Origin: Hyphomicrobiales bacterium | GTDB lineage: Bacteria; Pseudomonadota; Alphaproteobacteria; Rhizobiales; CAJQND01 | Length of the DNA: 64,000 nt | NCBI GenBank assembly: GCA_028285595.1 | Contig: JANQOW010000113.1 | Span: 58,962-122,961 of the forward strand | Reading direction: 5' to 3' | Shown: positions 24,826-34,785 of the stretch, in pieces | How positions within the stretch are numbered: the first letter of the stretch is position 1 | How the letters are laid out: each line of letters opens with the position of its first letter | Made by a program: the position numbers and the translations under genes | The notes under the pieces: generated by a model | Told to the model about the DNA's origin: nothing | The model's database searches: none | The model's input: only the letters and a program-made list of their open reading frames with translations

Positions 24826-26928
24826 TCAGGACAGACTGGCAAATGTTTTGTTTTCATCGGCCAACTGACGCAGCAAGGGGGCCGGCTCCCAGAAATCGTG
24901 CTGGGCGTGGAATTCTTCAATGCGGCTCAGGACTTTCGCGGCGCCAAGAGTATCGGCCCAGTGCATGGGCCCTCCGCGGTGGCGCGGGTAGCCGTAGCCG
25001 TTGACCCAGGCCACATCAATGTCGCTGGCCCGCTGGGCAATGCCCTCGGCCAGGACCCGCGCGCCCTCGTTTACCACCGTGTAGAAGCAGCGTTCGATGA
25101 TCTCTTCATCGGAGATCTCGCGGCGCTCGATGTTTGAGGCCTTGGCTTCGGCCGCAATGATCTCATCCACATCCGGGTTCGGCGACGGCCGGCGGGTTTC
25201 AGGATCGTATACATAGTAGCCGCGGCCCGTTTTTTGGCCGAACCAGCCGTTCTCGCAGAGACGGTCGGATATGGCGGAATAACGGATGTTGGGATCGCGC
25301 GTGGCGGCCGCCGCCTTTCGTTTGGCCCAGCTGATGTCGAGGCCGGCAAGGTCGGCAACCGCGAGCGGGCCCATGGCCATGCCGAACTTGGTGAGCGCAC
25401 CGTCCACCTGAGAGGGCGTTGCCCCCTCTTCCAGCAGAAACTGCGCCTCGCGCATGTAGCCTTCCAAGGTCCGGTTGGCGATAAAGCCGTGGCAGACGCC
25501 AGCCACAACGCTGATTTTGCTCAGCTTCTTGCCGATCGCCAGAGCGGCCTGCAGCACGGCCGGGTCGGTCTTATCGGCGCGGACAACTTCAAGCAGCTTC
25601 ATAATGTTGGCCGGGCTGAAGAAGTGCATTCCCAGCACATCGGCTTCGCGTCCTCCGGTCACCGAGGCGATCTCGTCAATGTTGAGATAGGACGTGTTGG
25701 AGGCGAGGATCGTGCCCGGCGAGGTCAGCTTGCCCAGTTCAGTGAAGATGGATTTTTTCACCTCCATCTCCTCAAACACCGCCTCCACGATCATGTCGGC
25801 CTCAGCCGCTTCCGCCAGGGAGGTGACCGTGGTCAAGGCGCCCAGACGGGCATCTTTCTGCGCCTCACTGATGCGTCCTTTTGCGATAGAGCCATCGTAG
25901 GTCTTGGCGATTCGATCCTTGGCCCGCGCGAGAGCCTCTTCATTTGTGTCCAGCAAGGTGACCGGGAAACCACCGTCAAGAAAGGCGATGGTGATGCCGG
26001 TGCCCATTGTGCCCGAGCCCAACACCGAAATCGTCTCAACCGGACGCGGTTCCACCTTGGCATCGTCTCCTTTGAGACGCGCAGCCTGGCGTTCGGCAAA
26101 GAAGATGGCACGCATGGCCTTGGCTTCGTCCGAGGTGACGCAATCCTGGAAAATCTCACGTTCGCGCTTCAAGCCTTCGTCGATGGGCAGCTCTACGGCA
26201 GCTTGGAGACAATCAATGCACGCTTGCGGCGCACGGGCCCCGCGGCTTTTGCGGCTCCAGCTCTTGCGCAAGGTTTCAAAGAAATCGGGCGACGGCAGCT
26301 CAATGCGCTTTTCATCGTTCGCCGGATGGCCGTCTTTTTGACTGATTTCCGCTGCGAAAGCGACAGCATCGGCGAGAAAGTCCTCACCGACCAGGCGATC
26401 CACCAGACCGTATTCCAGGCCCTTCTTGCCGCTGATCGGTTTGCCGGACACCACCATCTCCGCAGCCGCTTCCAAACCGACAACGCGGGGCAGCCGTTGC
26501 GTGCCGCCCGCGCCGGGCGGGATGCCTAAGTTCACTTCCGTTTGGCCCATTTGGCAGGTGGGCGTGCTCACCCGATAATGACAGCCAAGCGCCAACTCCA
26601 AGCCTCCGCCCAAGGCGTGGGAGCGCAAGAGGGCGACCACAGGCTTTGCGTTCTTGGTGAGCATGGCGATCAGATCGCGCAGGTTTGGTTCGCCTTCCGG
26701 CCAGGGCTGGCCTTGGATCCGAATATCGGCCCCACCAAAGATACCGCGGCCACCGCCCGCAAGCACAATGGCCCCGATGGCATCATCCGCATTGGCGTCT
26801 TCCAAGGCCGCAACTGCCCCGCCGGGCACGCCGATGCTCATGGCGTTCACTGGTGGATTGTCCAGCGTGATGATCCGAACATTGCCCCGGGTTTCGGTTT
26901 TCACAAGGTTTTCTGCACTTTCCGCCAT
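24826..26928 (-). CDS. Bifunctional enoyl-CoA hydratase/3-hydroxyacyl-CoA dehydrogenase (FadJ/FadB type)
   Basis: A 700-residue fusion carrying the middle two steps of beta-oxidation. Residues about 10-190 are a crotonase domain ([38 protein letters not shown], and [17 protein letters not shown]). From about residue 300 the NAD-binding part starts with [35 protein letters not shown] and [17 protein letters not shown] carry the dehydrogenase active-site residues. The C-terminal dimerisation half includes GFIANR. GGAGG precedes the ATG at 26926-26928; an upstream frame would add 27 residues without homology. It is divergent from the TMADH-like gene and followed by thiolase. Confidence 0.95.
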   Translation of the reverse strand: MAESAENLVKTETRGNVRIITLDNPPVNAMSIGVPGGAVAALEDANADDAIGAIVLAGGGRGIFGGADIRIQGQPWPEGEPNLRDLIAMLTKNAKPVVALLRSHALGGGLELALGCHYRVSTPTCQMGQTEVNLGIPPGAGGTQRLPRVVGLEAAAEMVVSGKPISGKKGLEYGLVDRLVGEDFLADAVAFAAEISQKDGHPANDEKRIELPSPDFFETLRKSWSRKSRGARAPQACIDCLQAAVELPIDEGLKREREIFQDCVTSDEAKAMRAIFFAERQAARLKGDDAKVEPRPVETISVLGSGTMGTGITIAFLDGGFPVTLLDTNEEALARAKDRIAKTYDGSIAKGRISEAQKDARLGALTTVTSLAEAAEADMIVEAVFEEMEVKKSIFTELGKLTSPGTILASNTSYLNIDEIASVTGGREADVLGMHFFSPANIMKLLEVVRADKTDPAVLQAALAIGKKLSKISVVAGVCHGFIANRTLEGYMREAQFLLEEGATPSQVDGALTKFGMAMGPLAVADLAGLDISWAKRKAAAATRDPNIRYSAISDRLCENGWFGQKTGRGYYVYDPETRRPSPNPDVDEIIAAEAKASNIERREISDEEIIERCFYTVVNEGARVLAEGIAQRASDIDVAWVNGYGYPRHRGGPMHWADTLGAAKVLSRIEEFHAQHDFWEPAPLLRQLADENKTFASLS

Positions 26929-27060
26929 GGCGGCGCGGCCTCCACAATTGTTCTTGGACAGGTGTTCTAGACCCCAGAGCCCGCGCCATAAAGAGGTGAT
27001 TTTGCACAATTCACCCGAAGAGGCCCGATTGCAATTCGGGGCGAACTGAGATAGATATTA

Positions 27061-27076
27061 TTGAACATTCGTTCAA
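27061..27076. promoter_or_regulatory. TTGAAC-N4-GTTCAA dyad before the TMADH-like gene
   Basis: TTGAACATTCGTTCAA is a perfect 6+4+6 inverted repeat 18 bp upstream of the chosen start codon. The form is that of a TetR-family operator. No TetR gene is adjacent (the nearest is at 52279), so the regulator is unknown. The position close to the start codon fits repression. Confidence 0.6.
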
Positions 27077-27093
27077 CAAGAGATTTAAGGGCC

Positions 27094-29172
27094 ATGGCTG
27101 AGCGAAACCCCAGATATGACATTCTGTTTGAGCCCGTGCCGATCGGGCCGGTGACCGCGCCGAACCGGTTCTACCAGACACCCCATGCCACAGGCATGGG
27201 CTATGCCAAGCCCAAGGCGTCCGCTGCCCTGCGCGGCATCAAGGCTGAAGGCGGCTGGGGGGTGGTGTGTACCGAGTACTGTTCGATCCACCCCTCTTCA
27301 GAGGACAGTCCTTATGCCTTTGTGAGTTTGTGGGACGAGGATGATGTAAGAGCCCTCTCCGTCACCACCGATGCTATTCACGCCCATGGCAGCCTGGCCG
27401 GTGTGGAACTGTGGCATGGCGGCATGCACGTCATGAACAAGCTGATGCGAGAGCCCGCCCTGGCGCCGAGTGAGAGCTCAAGCTACTTCGTTCAGCCACA
27501 GCACGTGCGGGCCATGGACCGGGCAGATATTGCCGAATTCCGGCAATGGCAAATCGATGCCGCCCGCCGGGCCGTGCGGGCCGGCTTTGATATTGTCTAT
27601 GTCTACGCAGGGCATGGCTACCTGCCGTTTCAGTTCCTCTCCCCGCTGACCAACCACCGCACGGACGAATATGGCGGCAGCCTGCAGAACCGCGTGCGAT
27701 TGCTGCGCGAGATGATCGAGGACACCCTTGATACCGTGGGCGGCCGGTGCGCCGTAGCCGTGCGGCTGGGGGTGGACGAAATGCACGGCGCGGGTGGCAT
27801 CACATCGGAGGGGGAGGGCCGGGAGATCGTCGAAATGCTGGCCGAATTGCCGGATCTTTGGGACGTGAACCTGGCCGGGGATCTGGGATACGATTCTCGA
27901 AGCTCGCGGTTTTCGCCGGAGGGTTACCAGGAAGACTATATCTCGTTCGTCAAATCGGTGACCAGCAAGCCTGTGGTCAGCGTGGGGCGGTTTACGTCGC
28001 CGGATACCATGGTGAGCCAAATCAAGCGCGGGGTTCAGGACTTCATTGGCGCAGCACGGCCGTCCATTGCCGATCCGTTCCTGCCGCGAAAGATCAGCGA
28101 AGGCCGCGAGGATGAGATCCGCGAATGCATCGGGTGCAACATCTGCCGGGCCTCCAACAATGAGGGCGTGCCGCTGCGCTGTACACAGAACCCCACCATG
28201 GGCGAAGAGTGGCGCCGTGGCTGGCATCCTGAGATCATCGTACCGAAAAGCTCTGATGCAAAAGTGTTGGTGGTCGGCGCCGGACCTGCAGGCCTGGAAG
28301 CCAGCCTGGCGCTCGGCCGCCGCGGCTATCAGGTGATGCTGGCAGAGGCCGGGCGCGAGCTGGGGGGACGTCTTGTGCACGAAGCCGCCCTGCCCGGGCT
28401 CGGCAACTGGATGCGGGTGCGCGATCACCGCGTGCATATGCTGGATAAACTCAGCCCGGTGGAAATCTTCAGGGAAAGCGAGCTCGGCGCTGATGATGTG
28501 TTCGAGGTGGGCCCGGATCATGTGGTCTTGGCCACCGGCAGCACCTGGCGGCGCGACGCGGCGGGAACGTTAAACCCCCAAGGGTCCGCGCTTGCCCCGG
28601 AATTGGGCGCGTTGACGCCGGATGATCTTTTTGCAGGCGCCGCGGTTGGCCAAACCGTGGTCATCTATGACGATGAGCATTACTTCATGGGCGGCGCCCT
28701 GGCTGAACGGCTTGCCATGGCCGGGCACACCGTGACGTTGGCCACGCCGCACACTTTGGTGTCGGCCTGGACAGAGATGACCAATGAGCAGGTCTACATC
28801 CAGCATAAGCTCATCGACCTGGGCGTGGAATTCCGCTTTTCCCAAGCGCTCGCCAGCGCTTCACCAGCGGGGTTTGCCTGGCGCTGCACCTATTCCGGCC
28901 ACGAAACACAGAGCGAGGCCGCAACGCTGGTTTTGGTGACCGGCAGAACGCCCCGTCTGACCCTGTTGAATGCCCTGGAGGCGCGCAAAGAGGAGTGGGC
29001 TGGAGCCGGCGTTAAGTCTGTGACACGCATCGGCGATTGCCTTGTTCCGTCAACCATTGCTGATGCCGTCCATCGAGGGCACAAATATGCGCGCGAGTTG
29101 GAGGTTTCCCCCTCCAACAGGATTGTCAGGCGCGAACGGCCCAGTCCTGAGCTTCAAGCAGAGGTGATCTGA
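27094..29172 (+). CDS. FMN/FAD/[4Fe-4S] oxidoreductase of the trimethylamine dehydrogenase/dienoyl-CoA reductase family
   Basis: A 692-residue flavoprotein. The N-terminal half is an old-yellow-enzyme-like FMN barrel (EPVPIGPVTAPNRFYQTP, YVYAGHGYLPFQFLSPLTN). A 4Fe-4S cluster is ligated by CIGCNIC and the later RCTQNP cysteine. The C-terminal half holds an ADP/FAD domain starting KVLVVGAGPAGLEASLALG. This order is that of trimethylamine/dimethylamine dehydrogenase and 2,4-dienoyl-CoA reductase. The immediate overlap with an MttB-family gene favours a methylamine or betaine demethylation role. The ATG at 27094 is chosen because the dyad at 27061-27076 overlaps an upstream TTG start; its ribosome-binding site is poor. 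Confidence 0.92.
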   Translation: MAERNPRYDILFEPVPIGPVTAPNRFYQTPHATGMGYAKPKASAALRGIKAEGGWGVVCTEYCSIHPSSEDSPYAFVSLWDEDDVRALSVTTDAIHAHGSLAGVELWHGGMHVMNKLMREPALAPSESSSYFVQPQHVRAMDRADIAEFRQWQIDAARRAVRAGFDIVYVYAGHGYLPFQFLSPLTNHRTDEYGGSLQNRVRLLREMIEDTLDTVGGRCAVAVRLGVDEMHGAGGITSEGEGREIVEMLAELPDLWDVNLAGDLGYDSRSSRFSPEGYQEDYISFVKSVTSKPVVSVGRFTSPDTMVSQIKRGVQDFIGAARPSIADPFLPRKISEGREDEIRECIGCNICRASNNEGVPLRCTQNPTMGEEWRRGWHPEIIVPKSSDAKVLVVGAGPAGLEASLALGRRGYQVMLAEAGRELGGRLVHEAALPGLGNWMRVRDHRVHMLDKLSPVEIFRESELGADDVFEVGPDHVVLATGSTWRRDAAGTLNPQGSALAPELGALTPDDLFAGAAVGQTVVIYDDEHYFMGGALAERLAMAGHTVTLATPHTLVSAWTEMTNEQVYIQHKLIDLGVEFRFSQALASASPAGFAWRCTYSGHETQSEAATLVLVTGRTPRLTLLNALEARKEEWAGAGVKSVTRIGDCLVPSTIADAVHRGHKYARELEVSPSNRIVRRERPSPELQAEVI

Positions 29173-30716
29173 TGACAGCAAGAGTTTCCCGTCGCGGCCG
29201 CCGTTCCGGTGCCCGCGATGAGCGCAAAGCGGCTGCGATCGCCCAGCGTCCGTTTCGGCAGATCACCTACCAATATGCCCCCATGGAGCTGATGAGTGCC
29301 GACCAAATCGGCCACATTCACACAACGGCGCTGACCATCCTGGAGGAGGTGGGGATGAAGATCCTGGCACCTTCGGCCCGCAAGGTGTTCTCTGAAGCCG
29401 GCTTTCAGGTGGACGAGGACAGCATGCTGGTGCGCTTCGATCGGCAAGGACTGGAAACAGCGGTCGCCAAAGCCCCGGCGCAGTTTGAACTGACGGCGCG
29501 AAACCCTCAGCACAACCTCATGATGGGCGGCCCCAACGCGGTTTTCACAGCCGTGGGCGGCCCGGCTTACTGCATGGATTTGGACAAGGGACGCCGGGCG
29601 GGAACATACGCAGAGATGTGCGATTTCATGCGCTTGATCCAAAGCCTCAACATTGTGCACCAGGAAGGCGGTGGCGGTTTTGAGGCCCTCGACCTGCCCG
29701 CCGAAACCAGGCACCTGGACCTGTTCTACGCGGAGATCACCCTCACCGATAAGAACTGGCAACCCTGGGGCATGGGCCGAGCCCAGGCGATGGACGCCAT
29801 CAACATGGCGGCGATCAGCCTGGGCAAGAGCACTGAGGAGCTCAAAGACATCCCGGTCTTTGCCTGTATCATCAACACCAATTCGCCGCTGCAGCTCGAC
29901 ATTCCCATGGCGGAAGGTCTGATGGCCATGGCGGAACATGGCCAGGCGGCGGTGATCACGCCATTTACCCTGGCCGGCGCCATGTCTCCGGTCACCCTCG
30001 CCGGCGCCCTGTCTCAGCAGCATGCTGAGGCCATGGTGGGGATTGCGCTCACCCAGCTCGTGCGCCCCGGCGTGCCGGTGATGTACGGCGGCTTCACCTC
30101 CAATGTGGATATGAAAACCGGCGCACCCGCCTTCGGCACCCCGGAGTATGCGCAGGCTGCGCAAGCCTCCGGCCAACTGGCACGCCACATTGGCGTGCCC
30201 TTCCGCTCCTCCAATGTCACCTCAGCCAATACGAACGATGCGCAGGCCGCTTACGAGAGCATGATGGCCCTGTGGGGCGCCATGACGGGCCAGGCACATA
30301 TGATCAACCACGCAGCAGGCTGGCTCTGCGGAGGCCTGGTGGCGTCCTTTGAGAAGCTCATCATAGACGCTGAAATGCTGCAGATGATGGCGGCCTATAT
30401 GGAGCCGTTCTCCGTTGAAACCTCAGATTTGGCGCTTGAGGCGGTGCGCGATGTGGGCCCGGCTGGTCACTTCTTCGGCACCAGTCATACAATGGAGCGT
30501 TACGAGAGTGCGTTTAATGCACCGCTGGTCTCCAACTGGGACAGTTATGAGACCTGGATGGAGCGCGGCAGCAAGACCGCCGAGCAGCGGGCCAACGACA
30601 TCTGGAAGCAGTTGCTGAGAGATTACGAACAGCCCGCCATTGATGCCGCTATCGATGATGAACTGAAGGATTATGTGGCCCGCGCCAAGCGTGAAGGGCG
30701 CGTTGTCCTGGGCTAG
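29172..30716 (+). CDS. MttB-family (trimethylamine/betaine methyltransferase) protein
   Basis: A 514-residue protein of the MttB superfamily (COG5598). The N-terminal segment HTTALTILEEVGMKILAPSA, the central NLMMGGPNAVFTAVGGPAYCMD, the glycine-rich GQAAVITPFTLAGAMSPVTL and SHTMERYESAFNAPLVSNW are characteristic. The frame is continuous with no in-frame amber codon, so it is a non-pyrrolysine member; the known ones transfer methyl groups from glycine betaine, carnitine or proline betaine to a corrinoid protein. The start overlaps the stop of the TMADH-like gene (TGATG), indicating translational coupling. No corrinoid protein or corrinoid-activating gene is in the window. The substrate is unproven. 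Confidence 0.93.
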   Translation: MTARVSRRGRRSGARDERKAAAIAQRPFRQITYQYAPMELMSADQIGHIHTTALTILEEVGMKILAPSARKVFSEAGFQVDEDSMLVRFDRQGLETAVAKAPAQFELTARNPQHNLMMGGPNAVFTAVGGPAYCMDLDKGRRAGTYAEMCDFMRLIQSLNIVHQEGGGGFEALDLPAETRHLDLFYAEITLTDKNWQPWGMGRAQAMDAINMAAISLGKSTEELKDIPVFACIINTNSPLQLDIPMAEGLMAMAEHGQAAVITPFTLAGAMSPVTLAGALSQQHAEAMVGIALTQLVRPGVPVMYGGFTSNVDMKTGAPAFGTPEYAQAAQASGQLARHIGVPFRSSNVTSANTNDAQAAYESMMALWGAMTGQAHMINHAAGWLCGGLVASFEKLIIDAEMLQMMAAYMEPFSVETSDLALEAVRDVGPAGHFFGTSHTMERYESAFNAPLVSNWDSYETWMERGSKTAEQRANDIWKQLLRDYEQPAIDAAIDDELKDYVARAKREGRVVLG

Positions 30717-30720
30717 CGTG

Positions 30721-31548
30721 TCAGTCCCATTCGGGTGAGAAGGCGAAGTCGCATATTCTGCTGCCCGCCACTGTAAGCGCGCTGATGGCCGCCATTTCGC
30801 TTGCGCTCAGCTCAAAGTCGAAGATGGCCAGGTTCTCCGGAATGCGCGCCGGTGTGCGCGTGCGCGGGATTGCGACAACGCCATCTTGTTGCACATGCCA
30901 GCGCAGTATGATCTGCGCCGGAGACTTGCCATGCGCCTCCGCGGCAGCGGCAATCGGTGCGGCCGTGAAGGCATCGCCGCCCCGAAACAGCGGGCAATAG
31001 GAGACCATGGCCATGCCATGCCGGCGGCAGGCGCCATGAACTGCGTCTTGGTTGAGCATCGGGTGATATTCCACCTGATTGCACGCCAACGGCTGGGCGG
31101 AGAGGCCCACAGCCTCGTCCAAGAGCTTTACCGGAAAGTTTGAGACACCGATATTCTTGGCCCAACCTTCAGCATAACAGGCGTTCAGCGCCTCGATGCT
31201 CTCCGCCAATGGCACACCGTTTGAGGAGGGCCAGTGGATCAGGGCAAGATCAACCTGGTCAAACTTGAGACGCTCGAGAGATGCCTGGAGCGATGCCTTC
31301 AAATCGGCTGCGGCAAGGTCCGTGTGCCAGATTTTGGTCGTGAGAAAAACCTCGTCACGCGCCAGGCCGCTGGCTCTGATCCCCTCGCCCACCGCGGCCT
31401 CATTGCCATACATGGCCGCGGTGTCCACATGCCGGTAGCCGCTCGCCAAAGCTTCAGAGACGAGGCTCTTCGCATCGTCGCCCTCGAGCGTCCACGTGCC
31501 AAAGCCAAGGGCGGGAATACCCGCGCCGTTTGCGTCTACCCTGTGCAT
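30721..31548 (-). CDS. Aldo/keto reductase
   Basis: A 275-residue NADPH-dependent TIM-barrel reductase of aldehydes and ketones, of the DkgB type. The catalytic tetrad is visible: Asp and Tyr in HVDTAAMYGNEAAVGEG, Lys in VFLTTKIWHTD, and His in LALIHWPSSNG. The NADPH-binding end IPRTRTPARIPENLAIF is present. It is convergent with the MttB gene, with 4 bp between stops. Its ATG lies 23 bp downstream of the secB stop codon. Substrate not predictable. Confidence 0.94.
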   Translation of the reverse strand: MHRVDANGAGIPALGFGTWTLEGDDAKSLVSEALASGYRHVDTAAMYGNEAAVGEGIRASGLARDEVFLTTKIWHTDLAAADLKASLQASLERLKFDQVDLALIHWPSSNGVPLAESIEALNACYAEGWAKNIGVSNFPVKLLDEAVGLSAQPLACNQVEYHPMLNQDAVHGACRRHGMAMVSYCPLFRGGDAFTAAPIAAAAEAHGKSPAQIILRWHVQQDGVVAIPRTRTPARIPENLAIFDFELSASEMAAISALTVAGSRICDFAFSPEWD

Positions 31549-31571
31549 GGCCTTGGCCCTTTCGGTCGTCG

Positions 31572-32072
31572 TTAAGCGTCCGCGTTCTCTGCCTGCTCTT
31601 GCATGCGCTGCTGATACATGGCGCCGAAATCAATGGGATCGAGCATTAAGGGCGGGAAGCCGCCATTGCGGATCGCGTCAGCCAGAATATGGCGGGCGAA
31701 CGGGAACAGCATGCGCGGGCATTCGATCAAGACGATCGGATGCATATGCTCTTCGGGGATGTTTTCCAGGCGGAAGATGCCGGCGTACTGCATTTCCGCT
31801 TGGAATACGGGGGTTTCGCCGTCCATGGCTTTGACGCCCAACTGCAGCTCAACCTCATAATCCGTAGGAGCCAGCGTCTTGGCGTTCACGTTCACCGAGA
31901 TATCGATCTGCGGCTGCCCTTCAGGGTTGTTCAGGGACTGGGGCGCGTTCGGGTTCTCAAAAGACAGGTCTTTAAGATACTGGCCCATAATGTTCATGGA
32001 AGGTGCAGCACCATTGCCTTGTGCGGCGCCCTCGCCATCAGGATTTGGGACGGATTGCGGTTCTGTGGCCAT
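31572..32072 (-). CDS. secB: Protein-export chaperone SecB
   Basis: A 166-residue SecB. The N-terminus is acidic and disordered, then [17 protein letters not shown] starts the folded part, which continues with the beta-sheet segment [20 protein letters not shown] and [20 protein letters not shown], whose proline and phenylalanines are conserved in SecB. SecB holds precursors unfolded and passes them to SecA. The ATG at 32070-32072 is chosen over a start at 32138 because upstream residues are not SecB-like. Position next to fxsA and the Tim44-like gene is conserved in alphaproteobacteria. Confidence 0.96.
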   Translation of the reverse strand: MATEPQSVPNPDGEGAAQGNGAAPSMNIMGQYLKDLSFENPNAPQSLNNPEGQPQIDISVNVNAKTLAPTDYEVELQLGVKAMDGETPVFQAEMQYAGIFRLENIPEEHMHPIVLIECPRMLFPFARHILADAIRNGGFPPLMLDPIDFGAMYQQRMQEQAENADA

Positions 32073-32206
32073 ATTTGATGAGCTTTCTGTTGAAACAGGC
32101 CGCAGCGCTGGTGTGTTTTGAGGCTGAAACCGGTTCAAGGATTAGGAAAATCAGGCCGTGGCTATCACGTCTCTGCACGGCCCGCAAGAGCCAGGAAATC
32201 GGCCCC

Positions 32207-32719
32207 TTACTGGCGCCAGGGCGAGTTCGGGTTGCCCGGGCGCGGCGTATCCTCCTTGAGCTCCTCATCGATGATTTCGCCGTCAATCACTGGTCCCGCG
32301 CCACCGCGCGGGTGATCGCGTTGCTGGGCCTGTGGGTCCATACCGGGATGGACCACATGCACGTGATCTTTCAGCTTGCTCCAAATACCATAGGCCAATG
32401 CCAGCCTGAGCGGGGGAACAAGACAGGCAAAGCCAATGGCATCTGTGAAAAATCCAGGGGTCAGCAGCAAAAGACCGGCAATCAGCAGAAACACCCCGTG
32501 GATCACTTGCTCCAAGGGAAACTGAGACTTTTCAAGGGCGCCGCGGGCCTGCATCAACACCTGAAAGCCCTGCATACGCATCAGCCAGGTGCCAATCACC
32601 GCGGTGAGCACCACCGAGGCAAGCGTGGGCCACAAGCCGATCAGGCTGTCCACCTGAATGAACAACCAGATCTCAAGGATGGGCACCAAGATAAAAATCA
32701 ACAGAAAGAAAAAACGCAC
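32207..32719 (-). CDS. fxsA: FxsA-family membrane protein
   Basis: A 170-residue inner-membrane protein with a GTG start. The first 100 residues carry the FxsA fold: RFFFLLIFILVPILEIWLFI, LASVVLTAVIGTWLMRMQGF and the PGFFTDAIGFACLVPP motif. The remainder is a hydrophilic, Pro/Glu-rich cytoplasmic tail (EIIDEELKEDTPRP). FxsA in E. coli affects exclusion of phage T7 in F-plasmid strains; its basic role is not known. It is upstream of and same-strand with secB. Confidence 0.92.
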   Translation of the reverse strand: MRFFFLLIFILVPILEIWLFIQVDSLIGLWPTLASVVLTAVIGTWLMRMQGFQVLMQARGALEKSQFPLEQVIHGVFLLIAGLLLLTPGFFTDAIGFACLVPPLRLALAYGIWSKLKDHVHVVHPGMDPQAQQRDHPRGGAGPVIDGEIIDEELKEDTPRPGNPNSPWRQ

Positions 32720-32916
32720 CAGATACCCTTTGCATCTAAAACAGCCAACGCCATAGGCTAGAAGGCCTTTTTGTCACAACCGCTTGTTGGACTAAGTGTT
32801 CTAACTCATATATGGTATCAAATTGACATACGGCAAATGTGGAATCCGAAATCCGCTTGCCGTCACAGATTCACCCACGGGATGGTTTTCTAAGGCTAAG
32901 AGGCCTGGTTGACAGT

Positions 32917-33633
32917 ATGAACGAAGCACTCGATCCTCTCAATTTATTGATACTCGCCATTGCGGTGGTGATCTTCTTGCGGCTGCGCAGCGTCCTTGGG
33001 CGGCGCACCGGGCATGAGCGCAAACCGTCTGATGCCTTCGGACTGCCCCGGGACCAAGAGTCCAAATCCTCAAACGACAATGTGGTTCCCTTGCCGGGAG
33101 CTGAAGACGCAGCCGAACGGGCCGCCGGACGCGAAGTGTCCGAGACCCCAATTTGGGAAGGCCATGCCAAGAAAGGCAGCGCGCTTGCCGAAACTCTGGA
33201 AGCCATTCACCAGGCAGACAACAGTTTCCATCCGAAGACGTTCCTGGATGGCGCCCGTCTCGCCTACGAAATGATCGTCACCGCGTTTGCCGACGGCGAC
33301 AGCAAAACGCTGAAAGGTCTTTTGACCAAGGAAGTCTTTGAAGGCTTCAACAATGCCTTGAAAGAGCGCGAGCGCGCCGGACACGTTCAGGAGTCCAGCT
33401 TTGTGGGCATCGACAAAGCCTCCATCATTGAAGCGGTGTTCAGCGATAAGACGGCCAACGTCACCATCAAGTTCGTCAGCAAGCTTATCTCGGCGACACG
33501 CGACAAGGAAGGCACCTTGATCGAAGGCGATCCCAAGAAGGTCCGCGAAGTCACCGACATCTGGACGTTTATGCGTGATGTGACCTCCCGCGATCCGAAC
33601 TGGCGACTGGTGGCCACTGAAGCCGCCAACTGA
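32917..33633 (+). CDS. Tim44/TimA-domain inner-membrane protein
   Basis: A 238-residue protein with one N-terminal transmembrane helix (LNLLILAIAVVIFLRLRSVL), an acidic low-complexity linker, and a C-terminal Tim44-like domain beginning about residue 85 (FLDGARLAYEMIVTAFADGD, VFEGFNNALKERERAGH and TDIWTFMRDVTSRDPNWRLV). Alphaproteobacterial TimA is the relative of mitochondrial Tim44; it probably acts at the inner membrane, though its role is not settled. The ATG at 32917 is used; earlier in-frame codons give no extra domain. It is divergent from fxsA and leads the mltA/Smr/XRE gene run. Confidence 0.92.
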   Translation: MNEALDPLNLLILAIAVVIFLRLRSVLGRRTGHERKPSDAFGLPRDQESKSSNDNVVPLPGAEDAAERAAGREVSETPIWEGHAKKGSALAETLEAIHQADNSFHPKTFLDGARLAYEMIVTAFADGDSKTLKGLLTKEVFEGFNNALKERERAGHVQESSFVGIDKASIIEAVFSDKTANVTIKFVSKLISATRDKEGTLIEGDPKKVREVTDIWTFMRDVTSRDPNWRLVATEAAN

Positions 33634-33648
33634 CGATCACCGCGCAAG

Positions 33649-34773
33649 GTGTCCCGGCGCTCCCGAATTCCGGCAGGCACGATTGGCCTTGCGCTTGCGA
33701 TTAGCATTTTTGCAGGGCTCCCTGATGCGGCCTCAGCCGCCAGCATCAAGCGCACCCAGTTTTCCGCATTGAACGGCTGGCCCGGCCAGGGCGTTGAGCA
33801 GGGGCTGGCGGCCTTTGTGCGCTCGTGCCAGGCCATGCTGGCCGGCAAGGCCAAATGGCCCTCCAAGTCCAAATTTGGCGGCTCGCGGGCCGACTGGCGC
33901 ACTGCGTGTCAAGCGGCCGTGCGCCTTGGCACCGGGGCCGGCCCGGCGCAAAGCGCTGCGTATTTTGAAAGGTACTTCCAGCCCGTGGTGGTGAGCGGCA
34001 GCTCAAGCCTCTTCACCGGATATTTCGAACCAGAGCTTGAAGGATCGCTCCGGCCCAAGCCGGGATATGCCACCGCGCTGCTGCGCAAGCCAAAGGATCT
34101 GGGCACCCGGAAGCCTTACTTCACCCGCAAACAGATCGAACAGGGCGCCCTTCAAGGCAGAGGCCTTGAGTTTCTCTGGCTGAAGGACCCGACAGATGCG
34201 TTCTTCCTGCATATCCAGGGTTCCGGACGGGTCAAGCTGGATACGGGCGGTGCGCTCCGCGTTGGGTTTGCGGCCAAGAACGGGCGGCCCTACACGCCCA
34301 TCGGGAAGATCCTGATTGAGCGGGGCGAGATCGCCCGGGAGAACATTTCCATGCAGTCGATCCGGGCCTGGCTGCTGCTCAATCCCGACAAGGCCCAGGA
34401 GCTGTTTTGGAAGAACCAATCGTTCATCTTCTTCCGCAAGAGCGCTGCATCCGACCCCAACCTTGGCCCCGCCGGCGCGCAAGGGGTGCAGCTCACGCCC
34501 GAGCACAGTCTGGCGGTAGACCGGCGCTTCACCGCCTACGGAACACCTCTGTGGCTCGAAACTCAGGTGCCCACCGGCGCAAACGGTGCCCTGGTTCCCT
34601 TTGCCAAGGTCATGGTGGCTCAAGACACAGGCACGGCCATCAAGGGCCCGGTGCGCGGTGATGTGTTTTTCGGGTCCGGCGAAACCGCGGGCTATGCGGC
34701 GGGATTGATGCAAAGCCCCGGCCGATTGGTGCTGTTGCTGCCCAAAGCCCTTGCCAGGCGGCTTGCACGATGA
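33649..34773 (+). CDS. mltA: Membrane-bound lytic murein transglycosylase A
   Basis: A 374-residue exported enzyme that cleaves the glycan strand of peptidoglycan to form 1,6-anhydromuramic ends. GTG start, then a signal sequence (GLALAISIFAGLPDAASA) without an obvious lipobox cysteine. The MltA domain shows TGYFEPELEGS, LKDPTDAFFLHIQGSGRV, and the 3D domain at the C-terminus with MVAQDTGTAIKGPVRGDVFF, which carries the catalytic Asp. It is 15 bp downstream of the Tim44-like gene and 12 bp upstream of the Smr gene. The missing lipobox suggests it may be periplasmic rather than lipid-anchored. Confidence 0.95.
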   Translation: MSRRSRIPAGTIGLALAISIFAGLPDAASAASIKRTQFSALNGWPGQGVEQGLAAFVRSCQAMLAGKAKWPSKSKFGGSRADWRTACQAAVRLGTGAGPAQSAAYFERYFQPVVVSGSSSLFTGYFEPELEGSLRPKPGYATALLRKPKDLGTRKPYFTRKQIEQGALQGRGLEFLWLKDPTDAFFLHIQGSGRVKLDTGGALRVGFAAKNGRPYTPIGKILIERGEIARENISMQSIRAWLLLNPDKAQELFWKNQSFIFFRKSAASDPNLGPAGAQGVQLTPEHSLAVDRRFTAYGTPLWLETQVPTGANGALVPFAKVMVAQDTGTAIKGPVRGDVFFGSGETAGYAAGLMQSPGRLVLLLPKALARRLAR

Positions 34774-34785
34774 CAAACAGCCCGG

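Noticed and set aside
29172..30716. Pyrrolysine-containing MttB
   Set aside because: The coding frame has no in-frame TAG from start to stop, and no pyrrolysine genes are in the window.
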